Part shown: piece by piece, positions 51,784 through 59,794 of the stretch | How positions within the stretch are numbered: position 1 is the first letter of the stretch | Layout: each line of letters opens with the position of its first letter | Source of the DNA: CAWDMC01 sp963803295 | Lineage (GTDB): Bacteria > Acidobacteriota > Terriglobia > UBA7540 | Reading direction: 5' to 3' | Assembly (NCBI GenBank): GCA_963803295.1 | Contig: CAWDMC010000012.1 | Span: forward strand, 248,001-312,000 | DNA length: 64,000 nucleotides | The notes under the pieces: generated by a model | What the model was told of the DNA's origin: nothing | The model's input: only the letters and a program-made list of their open reading frames with translations | Databases searched by the model: none | Made by a program: the position numbers and the translations under genes

Positions 51784-53538
51784 ATGGCTGAAAGCACACG
51801 AACCTCGGCGCGTCCTCTGGAATTGACGGAGATCCTCACCCTCTTGCTCGAAGCCAGCGAGCGGATCAACTCCACTCTGGACACCGACGAGCTAATGGTT
51901 CGGATCGCAGAGGTAGCTAAACGTGCAGTCGACTACGAAGTGTTTGCCATCCTGTTGCTGAACGAGAAAACGCAGGAACTGCGGGTACGCTTCAGCATTG
52001 GCCATCCCGACGAATCGGTGCGACGGCTGCGCCTCAAGGTGGGTGAAGGCATCGTGGGCCGGGCCGCTCAAACGCGGCGCTCCGTTTTGGTGAACGATGT
52101 CACCCAGGAGCCCCAGTACATCAGTTCAGTGCCGTCCACCCGGTCTGAACTGGCGGTTCCTCTGCTGAATAAGAACAGGGTCGTCGGTGTCGTGGACTTG
52201 GAGGCCCCCTGGCCCGACTTCTTCACTGAACGGCATCAGTACCTGATGGAGCTTCTCGCCGGCCGGATCGCCGCAGCCATTGAGAACGCGGCCCTGTATC
52301 GCCGCAGCGTCCGCCAGTCGCGCACGCTGCAACTATTGAACGAGATCAGCCGCGAATTGAGTTCGGTGCTGGTTCTTAGTGAACTGCTGCGCAAAATCGG
52401 CACTCTCACCCGGCGCCTTATCGACTATCAGCGCTTCAGCATCCTGCTCACCGATGAGCGTTCGCAGGTATTCAACACCGTGATTTCGATCAAGCAGGAT
52501 GAGCGTATGCCCGAAAAAGTCACGGTTCCATTCGGCCAGGGAATCGTCGGAGCCGCCGGCGCCACGCGCCAGGCGATCGTCGTGCCAGACGTAAGCAAGG
52601 ACCCTCGCTATCTCCTGGTGAATGCCGAGACGCGCTCCGAAATGGCCGTGCCTCTGGTTTACCGCGAGAGGGTGATCGGCGTCGTCGATATGGAGAGCAC
52701 TCGTCAGAACTATTTTACTGACGAGCACGTACGTATCTTCTCGACTCTGTCCCCACAGATTGCCGTCGCTATCGAAAACGCCCGCCTCTACGAGCGGGTG
52801 GTCCGCAGCGAAGCGCGGCTGGAACGCGATCTGGAGCGGGCGCGCGAGATCCAGACGCACCTGATGCCGCCGGTGACCAAGAGCATTCCTGGCTTGACCA
52901 TTGGCGTACGGTTTCAGCCGGCGCGTGAGATCGGCGGCGATCTCTACGACTTTCTCGACTATGGGCAGGATACTTTCGTTCTTACTATTGGCGATGTGAG
53001 TGGTAAGGGCGCGCCGGCGGCGCTTTATGGGGCAATGGTCAGCGGTATTCTGCGAAGCCTCGTTCCCCAGCGGCTCTCTGCCACTGAAATGCTCCGTAGT
53101 CTCAATGTGATGTTGCTCGAGCGCAAAATTGAAGGACACTTCATCACCCTCACTTATGCGATTTGGCAGCCCGCCAACCGCCGTCTGCGCCTGGCCAACG
53201 CCGGTATGCCCCTGCCCATTCTGGTGCACAAAGGCCGAAGCCACGCGATCCGCGCTGAAGGAGTGCCCTTGGGGCTGCTCGAGCACACGGAGTATCAGGA
53301 GGTCGCGGTTACGTTGGAAAAGGGCGATCTTCTCGCCATGTTTTCGGACGGCATCATTGAGGCCAACAACCATCAGGAAAGTGAATTCGGCACTCGACGT
53401 CTTGAGAACCTGCTGCGCCAGCACATCCAGCGGCCGCTCGACGATATCATTGAAACAATCTTCACTGAAGTCAGGCTATTCGAGCAGGGCCGTCCGCCCC
53501 GTGACGATCAGACCTTGCTGGTGTTCCGGGCGGAGTAG
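51784..53538 (+). CDS. GAF-GAF-PP2C phosphatase (RsbU/SpoIIE type)
   Basis: A 584-residue soluble protein. Two GAF domains (about 20-165 and 185-340) each carry the GEGIVGRA/GQGIVGAA and VPLLNKNRVVGVVDLE/VPLVYRERVIGVVDME motifs. A coiled-coil linker (ERDLERAREIQTHLMPP) leads to a PP2C/SpoIIE domain (about 365-584) with GGDLYDF and FSDGIIEA metal-binding aspartates and DDQTLLVF at the end. This class dephosphorylates STAS antagonists in partner-switching control of sigma factors. A STAS antagonist is encoded at 16224, not close enough to claim pairing. The GAF ligand is unknown. It splits the group of Tat-leader sugar genes. Confidence 0.9.
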   Translation: MAESTRTSARPLELTEILTLLLEASERINSTLDTDELMVRIAEVAKRAVDYEVFAILLLNEKTQELRVRFSIGHPDESVRRLRLKVGEGIVGRAAQTRRSVLVNDVTQEPQYISSVPSTRSELAVPLLNKNRVVGVVDLEAPWPDFFTERHQYLMELLAGRIAAAIENAALYRRSVRQSRTLQLLNEISRELSSVLVLSELLRKIGTLTRRLIDYQRFSILLTDERSQVFNTVISIKQDERMPEKVTVPFGQGIVGAAGATRQAIVVPDVSKDPRYLLVNAETRSEMAVPLVYRERVIGVVDMESTRQNYFTDEHVRIFSTLSPQIAVAIENARLYERVVRSEARLERDLERAREIQTHLMPPVTKSIPGLTIGVRFQPAREIGGDLYDFLDYGQDTFVLTIGDVSGKGAPAALYGAMVSGILRSLVPQRLSATEMLRSLNVMLLERKIEGHFITLTYAIWQPANRRLRLANAGMPLPILVHKGRSHAIRAEGVPLGLLEHTEYQEVAVTLEKGDLLAMFSDGIIEANNHQESEFGTRRLENLLRQHIQRPLDDIIETIFTEVRLFEQGRPPRDDQTLLVFRAE

Positions 53539-53828
53539 TAAGCTTGACCGTCGGTAGCCACGGCACGGTCTTTGTGCCGCGGACTTCTTTCGCTAGGTTG
53601 CCACTGTTGCTGCTGAATCCGGTGCGGTAGCGAGGAAGAGAGGATGTCCTGGGTGCGTTTGCTGCGTGTAGGTCTGCGCGTTCGAAGAAACAACTAGGTG
53701 GAGCATACTCCGAATCCTGTAGGGCCGAATTCGTAAGAGTGCCAGCAAGATTAGAAGTGGTCCATTATGATGGAATATCCGTGTGGACGTAGCGAGCAAG
53801 AGTGGCGAAGTGGATGCCTATAATCCAA

Positions 53829-53866
53829 AAGCCCACGGCACAAAAACCGTGCCGTGGCTACCCACT
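53829..53866 (+). repeat. Short stem-loop repeat, family C copy 3
   Basis: CCACGGCAC-AAAAACC-GTGCCGTGG is a perfect 9-bp stem with a 7-nt loop, flanked by AAAGC and CTACCCACTATCC. It lies just before the TIM-barrel gene and rules out an earlier start for that gene. It matches the flanks of copies at 13761 and 16763. Confidence 0.6.
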
Positions 53867-53888
53867 ATCCGCAGGACGGGAGGTATCG

Positions 53889-54851
53889 ATGCGCCCCAAT
53901 CCGACACGAAGGGATCTGCTGAAGTCGTCGCTAGCCGCCGTGTCTGTCCTTTCGGCTGCGCGGCTCGATGCAAGACAGGCGTCTGAAACCATGGGATTCA
54001 AGCTCGGAATCATCACCGACGAGCTGACCGGCGACCTGGAAAAGGCGCTCGATTTCATTTCCAGCTACAAGCTGCATTGGTGTGAACTGCGCGAGATCTG
54101 GGGAAAGAACATCATGAACTTGTCCCCGTCCGAACTCGATCGCGCCAAACACCTGATCCAGCAGCACAGTTTAGAGGTTAGCGATATCGCGTCGCCCATT
54201 TTCAAGTGGAATCTGCCTCAGCTGCCCGCGCTGGCCGGCGAAGAGCGCGACGAGTTCAAGGCGAACTTCACCGAACAGGACAGCGGCAAGCTGCTTGAGG
54301 AGTCGTTCAAGCTGGCTCGCTTCTTCGGCACCGACAAGGTGCGAATCTTCAGCTATTGGCGCGTGAAGGATCCTGACCAAGCATATTCTTACGTTCGCGA
54401 GCGGCTGGCTAAGGCCGCGGCCGTAGCGGCGAGAAACGACATCGTCCTGGTGCTTGAAAACGAGATGGCTTGCAATATTGGCACCGGCAAAGAGTTGGGC
54501 CGCGTTCTCAAGGACGTCAATTCGTCCCATCTCCGTGGCAACTGGGATCCGGGAAACGCCGCGGCCCTGGGCGAGCTGGCGTACCCGGAGGGTTACCAAG
54601 CGGTAAAAGGGATGTTCGCTCACGTCCACGTCAAGGATGTGCACAAGAACCCGGGCAACAGTGAATACGTGTGGGCGCCGGTGGGCGGCGGAATCATCGA
54701 CTGGAAGGGGCAGATCAAAGCCTTGCGCGAGGCGAAATACGAGGGCACCATGTCGCTCGAAACGCATTACAGCCGTCCCGATCACAACAAGGTGGAGAGT
54801 ACGCGCGAATCGCTCGCAGGATTGCTGAAGATCATCAAAGAAACAGCGTAG
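53889..54851 (+). CDS. Exported sugar phosphate isomerase/epimerase-like TIM barrel (AP endonuclease 2 family)
   Basis: The ATG at 53889, five bases after GGGAGG, gives 320 residues. A Tat-like leader opens it: TRRDLLKSSLAAVSVLSAA. The xylose-isomerase-like barrel (about 38-320) shows GFKLGIITDEL, CELREIWGKNI, VLENEMACNIG (metal Glu) and GNWDPGNAAAL, then FAHVHVKDVHKNP (metal His/Asp) and MSLETHYSRPD. The family covers sugar isomerases/epimerases and endonuclease IV. It lies 214 bp before the Gfo/Idh oxidoreductase, the most frequent partner of this family, for example in oxidised-sugar (keto-sugar) pathways. Substrate is unknown. Confidence 0.8.
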   Translation: MRPNPTRRDLLKSSLAAVSVLSAARLDARQASETMGFKLGIITDELTGDLEKALDFISSYKLHWCELREIWGKNIMNLSPSELDRAKHLIQQHSLEVSDIASPIFKWNLPQLPALAGEERDEFKANFTEQDSGKLLEESFKLARFFGTDKVRIFSYWRVKDPDQAYSYVRERLAKAAAVAARNDIVLVLENEMACNIGTGKELGRVLKDVNSSHLRGNWDPGNAAALGELAYPEGYQAVKGMFAHVHVKDVHKNPGNSEYVWAPVGGGIIDWKGQIKALREAKYEGTMSLETHYSRPDHNKVESTRESLAGLLKIIKETA

Positions 54852-54915
54852 CGGGCCGACCGCAAGAGTGGTCGGTCCCCTCGTTGTGAGCGGCCGCAGT
54901 GGTCCTGAGGGACAC

Positions 54916-54981
54916 GAAGGAAGTATTTCGCATCGCTCAAAAGACCCGGGGCGAGACCCTTCACTTTGCGCAGGATGACAG
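54916..54981 (+). repeat. Dispersed repeat, family B copy 2
   Basis: GAAGGAAGTATTTCGCATCGC, then GGGCGAGACCCTTCAC and GCGCAGGATGACAG. The blocks match those of the copy at 36503 in order and spacing, but the sequences have diverged. It sits between the TIM-barrel and Gfo/Idh genes. Confidence 0.55.
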
Positions 54982-55064
54982 CTCTTCGGGAAGCTGTCTC
55001 TATTACTTCCAGGCCAGGCTCGACGAGTCTCGAAGGTGGAACGTAATTAGGAAGGGATGAACGA

Positions 55065-56507
55065 ATGTCCAACGAACCCGAAAGCAATCGCCGGCATTTC
55101 CTAAAGACAGTTGCAGGGTTGGCCGCTGTTGGCGGGCTACGCTCCCTGGTACGGCCGGAACGTGTGCTGGGTGCGAATGATCGTGTCCGGGTGGCTATCT
55201 GCGGATTGCACGGCCGGGGAGTGGATCATCTCAAAGAATTCCACGCTATTCCCGGCGTCGAAATTGCGGCGCTCTGCGAGATCGATGAGAACGTTCTCCG
55301 CCAGCGCTTGGCTGACATGGAGAAAATGGGTATCCCCAAGCCGGCGAAGACCTTCATTGATATCCGCAAGCTCCTGGACGACAAGTCGATTGACTCCATT
55401 TCTATTGCTACGCCCAACCACTGGCACGCCCTGATGGCCATCTGGGGCTGCCAGGCGGGCAAGGATGTGTACGTCGAGAAACCCTGCTCCCATAACTGGT
55501 GGGAAGGGAAGCAGCTAGTGGCGGCGGTGAATCGTTACAACCGCATCGTTCAGCACGGCACCCAGAGCCGCTCAAGTATCGGGGTCAGAGAAGCGGTCAA
55601 GCATCTTCAGGAGGGCCTCATCGGGGAGGTTTACTTGGCGCGCGGCCTTTGTTACAAGTGGCGCGACACGATTGGCCGCGCCCGGCCCGAGCCAGTACCG
55701 GCCGGCGTTCATTACGATCTGTGGGAAGGTCCGGCGCCCGATGGCCCCTTCACCAAGAATCGTTTCCACTACAACTGGCATTGGCTGTGGGATTTTGGCA
55801 ACGGCGATCTGGGTAACCAGGGAATCCACGAAATGGACACGGCGCGTTGGGGGCTTGGCGTGGGGTTCCCCAGCAAAGTTTCAGCGGTCGGCGGCCATTT
55901 CATGTTTGAAGATGACCAGCAGACGCCTAACACGCTGAATTGCGCTTTCGAGTTCGACCTGCCAAATGGGAAACGCCGCCTGTTGGAGTTCGAGGTGCGG
56001 CACTGGATCACCAACCACGAAGCTGGGATCGGCTCGGGAGCCTACGGCAGCCAAGGCGTGCCGGCGGCAGGCCTGCACTCAAAAAAGCCTGCGACTGCGC
56101 TCGGTAAGGGGCCACGGCTTGGACCCTCTGTGGGCCGCAGCAACACGATTGGAAACATCTACTACGGATCCAAGGGATATCTCGCCATTGATGGCTATGA
56201 TTCCTACAAAAGCTGGCTGGGTGAAGAGCAGGAGCCCGGTCCCAGCGGTCACGGCAAAGAGAACAATTTCGCCAATTTCATCGACGTGGTGCGCAGCCGG
56301 CGTCGGCAGGATCTTAATGCGCCGGTTGAGGAGGGCCATGTTTCCTGTACCCTGGTCCATCTGGCCAACGCGTCCTATCGCCTTGGCCGGACTCTACATT
56401 TCAATCCCGAGACCCAGCAGGTCATTAACGACGATGAGGCCAATCGCATGCTGCGCGAGGCTGGCCGCGGCTATCGTCATCCATACACGATTCCCGAAAA
56501 TATTTGA
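55065..56507 (+). CDS. Exported Gfo/Idh/MocA-family oxidoreductase
   Basis: A 480-residue NAD(P)-dependent oxidoreductase with a twin-arginine leader (NRRHFLKTVAGLAAVGG). The Rossmann fold begins VRVAICGLHGRGVDHL, a variant of GxGxxG, then LCEIDEN. EKPCSHNWWEG is the conserved EKP motif and GNQGIHEMDTARWGLG a signature of the exported subset. About 110 residues after the fold form an open beta-sheet domain. These enzymes oxidise or reduce sugars and polyols, and exported ones are linked to degradation of modified sugars. With 53889 and 50185 it forms a set of three exported sugar proteins. Start chosen by the leader and AGGAAGGG. Confidence 0.88.
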   Translation: MSNEPESNRRHFLKTVAGLAAVGGLRSLVRPERVLGANDRVRVAICGLHGRGVDHLKEFHAIPGVEIAALCEIDENVLRQRLADMEKMGIPKPAKTFIDIRKLLDDKSIDSISIATPNHWHALMAIWGCQAGKDVYVEKPCSHNWWEGKQLVAAVNRYNRIVQHGTQSRSSIGVREAVKHLQEGLIGEVYLARGLCYKWRDTIGRARPEPVPAGVHYDLWEGPAPDGPFTKNRFHYNWHWLWDFGNGDLGNQGIHEMDTARWGLGVGFPSKVSAVGGHFMFEDDQQTPNTLNCAFEFDLPNGKRRLLEFEVRHWITNHEAGIGSGAYGSQGVPAAGLHSKKPATALGKGPRLGPSVGRSNTIGNIYYGSKGYLAIDGYDSYKSWLGEEQEPGPSGHGKENNFANFIDVVRSRRRQDLNAPVEEGHVSCTLVHLANASYRLGRTLHFNPETQQVINDDEANRMLREAGRGYRHPYTIPENI

Positions 56508-56538
56508 CGGCCAAGAGGCAAACCTTTTCCCGGCGTGG

Positions 56539-56686
56539 TTACTGAGCATTACAAATCACAGTGACGTTCATTCTGTAGCGGCGCTGTCCCTTCGCTCCAC
56601 TCAGGGCAGGCTCTCAGCGCCGAAAACGCCGGTGGGGACACCGGCGCTCCAGTAAGGCCGTTACTAGGACCTGTAAATGCCCAATA
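56539..56686 (+). repeat. Dispersed MITE-like repeat, family A copy 4
   Basis: A 148-bp element with left end TTACTGAGCATTACAAATCA and an eroded right end (CCGTTACTAGGACCTGTAAAT). The core is nearly the same as in copy 3 (38824), with a strong CGCCGGTG-GGGA-CACCGGCG stem-loop. It lies between two convergent genes. Confidence 0.88.
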
Positions 56687-56728
56687 GAGCGGCACTTGGC
56701 AGAGTCCGACGAATCTTCTATTCATCAC

Positions 56729-57385
56729 TTATCTGTGCATCTTGCTGGTAGGGAGTCTCTCCTCCGGTGCATCTTGCGATTCTGACCCTGCGGACCGGAT
56801 ATCGCCGGAGTCGGTCGCTTTCGAGCCTGCCGCCGAAGCTGACGACGGTGGGTTGCGCAGGGTGTGCAGATAGCTGATGGCGGAGACGGCAGTGAGAAAA
56901 GCGGCGAGATCAATAAATAAGCTGAGCGTGGCTTGACTGGCGAAAGGGAGTTGGGCACGGCAAGCGACGGCCCAAAACACGGTCCCCACCTGCACGACGG
57001 TGGATGCCTTCCCCAGGATGTTCGGACGAAATATCCGGTAACCCGAAATCAAGATGATCAGCAGTGCCGTGGTCACTAGACCAGCGTCTCGACTCAACAC
57101 CACGATGGTGAGCCACCAGGGGAGTGCGCCCTGAAAGGCCAGGGTGAGGAAAGCCGTGGTCATCAGGATTTTGTCGGCGATCGGATCGAGTGCCACGCCA
57201 AGCGGCGTCTCCTGATGTAAGATCCGGGCAACCGTGCCATCAAGCGCATCGGAAACGGCAGCTGCACAGAGCACAACCAGGGCGCCCCGGTAGTGTCCGT
57301 CCACCACCAGGATTCCAAATAGCGGCGCGAAAACAAGGCGCAACACCGTAATCTGATTGGCGAGCGTCAAGGTTCGGGAAGACAT
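56729..57385 (-). CDS. pgsA: CDP-diacylglycerol-glycerol-3-phosphate 3-phosphatidyltransferase
   Basis: The ATG at 57385 gives 218 residues. An inner-membrane enzyme making phosphatidylglycerol phosphate: TLANQITVLRLVFAPLFG start and the CDP-alcohol signature DALDGTVARILHQETPLGVALDPIADK, with the usual GKASTVVQV segment. About five or six membrane helices. The C-terminal 35 residues (SASAAGSKATDSGD) are hydrophilic and probably disordered. It is a second CDP-alcohol phosphatidyltransferase in the window beside pssA, 11 kb away. Some acidobacterial relatives are named PgsA-like without biochemical proof, so another head group is possible. Confidence 0.85.
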   Translation of the reverse strand: MSSRTLTLANQITVLRLVFAPLFGILVVDGHYRGALVVLCAAAVSDALDGTVARILHQETPLGVALDPIADKILMTTAFLTLAFQGALPWWLTIVVLSRDAGLVTTALLIILISGYRIFRPNILGKASTVVQVGTVFWAVACRAQLPFASQATLSLFIDLAAFLTAVSAISYLHTLRNPPSSASAAGSKATDSGDIRSAGSESQDAPEERLPTSKMHR

Positions 57386-57559
57386 GTTCGATAAGCCACT
57401 ATAGCGGCAAGGTTTTGAGGCTGTCAAACCAAGCTGGAAGAGGCTGCAAGGAAGGTCCCGATCAGGGCCGGCCAGGGACGACGACGATGGCGTGGCAAGA
57501 CGGCGGGCGCACCATCTATTGCCGGTCCGCCGCCGTTTGCCACGGTGATGAGAGGAATT

Positions 57560-58648
57560 CTAATAGTTGGTCAGTTTGCGGAACAAGGAGTTCGCGTTGA
57601 AGGCAACGGTAAAGGTGACCGCGTCCAGCTTGTACCGTACGCTATGGTTGTAGCCGATCTGGCAATCGAGGTTTTTGTAGGGACTGAACGCTACCGTCGC
57701 CGAGTAGCCGTTGTCCCGGGCGATGGAACTGGGACCGGCGGTGTAGAACGCCGTGTTCCAATACCGGCCGTGGTTCGGATCGCCAGAAAGGAAGCCGATG
57801 GATCCCGGATAATTCACAGTCGCGACAGGAGCCGACGGGACGATCACTGCGCCCGCTCCCGTCGTCGTCCCATTTGGGCCCTGCCACACTAGGTCGCTGT
57901 AGATCTTTTGTGGTCCCATCGGAAGGACGTCCCAAACCGAGAATCCGGCTGTGAATCGCCGCCAGATTTTGTACTGCACTCCGCCTTCAAAATCAGCCAT
58001 GTAGCCCAAAGTGCGGAATGGCAGAAGAGTATTGTAGGGCCGCGGCAGGAAATGTTGATCCATCCGGCCGTTCGCCAACCCAAAGTTTACAAATGGACTG
58101 AACCCGTGGATGTCCGTATCGACATGGTTGAACCAGTCCCACTGCAGACGGCCCGTGGTCAGGCCTTTGCGGTAGCTCGCTGTGGGTGTGTCAGCTGTAA
58201 GCACCGTAGCCAGATTGTACTGGCGGTACGGCCTGGTGTAGTGGGCATCCACATAGACGTCGCCAAGCTCTCCGGCCCACATGCGGGACGACGTGGTCAC
58301 CCCGGTGTAGCAGCCGAAGAAAAAGGTGCAGCCGACGAAAGGGTAAGACACGTAGCCGTTACGACCCGCAGTCGAGGCGAAGATGCCCGGACGCGTGTAG
58401 AGGAAATAGGGTACGCCAACATCCACTCCGAAGTTTTTGGTGAAGTTCATCCCGACGCTAGGATCGAAACTCAAACCACCACTGACGGAAGTGGAGTTTC
58501 CCGAAACCACCACGGATGCCGTTGGGCCCTTTTCCTCGTTGGCAGTCTGGTTCCCGAGATTCTGGGCGCGCAGAGTTGACGTAGCAAGAAGCGACAGGGA
58601 GGCAACGCCCATCAAATACATCGACTTACGTACTTGCTTTACTTGCAT
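57560..58648 (-). CDS. Outer-membrane beta-barrel protein
   Basis: A 362-residue exported protein with signal peptide YLMGVASLSLLATSTLRA and a strong ribosome site (AAGGAAGGAG) before its ATG. The body alternates aromatic and polar strands: YNLATVLTADTPTASYRKGL, FSPFVNFGLANG, GGVQYKIWRRFTAGFSVWDV and FYTAGPSSIARDNGYSATVA, ending in FTVAFNANSLFRKLTNY with a C-terminal aromatic residue as needed by the Bam machinery. The pattern fits a barrel that fills most of the chain. CTFFFGCY contains two cysteines that could form a loop disulfide. Ligand and function are unknown; it has no obvious operon partner. Confidence 0.75.
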   Translation of the reverse strand: MQVKQVRKSMYLMGVASLSLLATSTLRAQNLGNQTANEEKGPTASVVVSGNSTSVSGGLSFDPSVGMNFTKNFGVDVGVPYFLYTRPGIFASTAGRNGYVSYPFVGCTFFFGCYTGVTTSSRMWAGELGDVYVDAHYTRPYRQYNLATVLTADTPTASYRKGLTTGRLQWDWFNHVDTDIHGFSPFVNFGLANGRMDQHFLPRPYNTLLPFRTLGYMADFEGGVQYKIWRRFTAGFSVWDVLPMGPQKIYSDLVWQGPNGTTTGAGAVIVPSAPVATVNYPGSIGFLSGDPNHGRYWNTAFYTAGPSSIARDNGYSATVAFSPYKNLDCQIGYNHSVRYKLDAVTFTVAFNANSLFRKLTNY

Positions 58649-58872
58649 TCGACACTTTCTCCTTCCTTAGTTCCAAATCCCGACGCATGTATTTTTGATG
58701 ACAAGAACTCCGACGGTGTTGGCTGTAGGTTGCGGCAAATTACTCAATAAGGCGGGAGGATGATCATACTTGCCAGTGAATTTGTGCGCGTCCATGAGTT
58801 TGGGTGTCTCGATCTCGCGAGTTGACACAACTACTGAACCGCACCGATAACGATAACGGATACTTCACAACG

Positions 58873-59250
58873 TTACTTGCTGGAGGGCGAGGGATGTTTT
58901 TCGGCCGCTTCGGCCACGGCTTCCTGGCAGGTAGAACGCGCCATTTTTTTGAGTAGCCTATCGACCGGCGAGCCCAGGGGCCAGGGGTATTCTTCTGCTT
59001 TTCCTTCCCACATAACCTTGCCTTGAGCGTCGATTAGCACCATCACCACATGACGGTATCCGGAGCGCATAAGCATGTGGCTTACCTCAAGCGTAGCGGC
59101 GGAGTTCTTAGGCAGGATGGCGGAATCATAGCAAGTGAATGCCTTCAGATGCGCGCGGGCCCTCGCGGCCGCTTGGCTGCGACCTTTCACGTAAACCGCG
59201 GCGTGCGGCGCAAGGAGCGCCAGAAACAGGAGAGTGTGTCCCAGGATCAT
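58873..59250 (-). CDS. Small exported protein of unknown function
   Basis: A 125-residue protein with an N-terminal hydrophobic segment (ILGHTLLFLALLAPHAAVYV) that could be a signal peptide or anchor. The body contains AFTCYDSAILPKNSAATLE, HVVMVLIDAQGKVMWEGKAE and a C-terminal helix LKKMARSTCQEAVAEAAEKH with a second Cys. The strand-turn LIDAQGKVMWEGKAEEYPWP looks like the last strands of a thioredoxin-like or DUF-type fold, but no CxxC is present. I do not recognise the family. It is about 220 bp downstream of the barrel gene's promoter end and on the same strand. Confidence 0.55.
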   Translation of the reverse strand: MILGHTLLFLALLAPHAAVYVKGRSQAAARARAHLKAFTCYDSAILPKNSAATLEVSHMLMRSGYRHVVMVLIDAQGKVMWEGKAEEYPWPLGSPVDRLLKKMARSTCQEAVAEAAEKHPSPSSK

Positions 59251-59794
59251 TCAGGTATACCCCCTTACCCGAACCGCAAGGCAGACAGTCTACTCCGGCG
59301 GCGTTGCGCAGTCCAGTACGGTAAGGGAAAGCGCAACGATTCCGTAGACTGCCATCTGCGCCTGGGGTAGGCCGCTGAATGAACACCAGTTGAGGCCATC
59401 GGGGAAACTGGCGGGCTCTGGGGAGGATAGAGACGGTTAGTAGACTGGCGTGCGCGGTTGATTATTCAGGTCGGAAGGAATACGGCGCCCTGGCGTCAGG
59501 GCAGACACCCGGAAGGACTGCTGGTGCAGATCCAAGTCGGGTTGGCCGAGCGATTTCATATTAGTGTCAGAATCAGGCAAAGTCAGGCTCTTTCCGCGGG
59601 GTGGCTGCTGCTCAAATCTTGCCAGATCAGAAAATCACTGGTACTGGGCACCCAGCTACGCCTTAGATAGGCCGCCTCACTCAGATCCGAAAAGAGGGCC
59701 AACGTGGCGCTTCACTTTGGGTGGTCACATCATTCCTTACGCGCTAAGATTGCTAGTACGACTTAAGCGCAAGCCACTGTACACGTGTTGAACT
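59251..59794. other. Intergenic region before the antiporter
   Basis: About 540 bp with no gene that I can support. A GCCCTG-GCGT-CAGGGC hairpin lies at 59487-59502. Several short open frames have no recognisable protein character, and no family A, B or C repeat is present. Confidence 0.4.

Noticed and set aside
52333..53424. A 363-codon minus-strand frame antisense to the GAF-GAF-PP2C gene.
   Set aside because: Shadow of a high-GC gene; the plus-strand frame has two GAF domains and a phosphatase with intact motifs.
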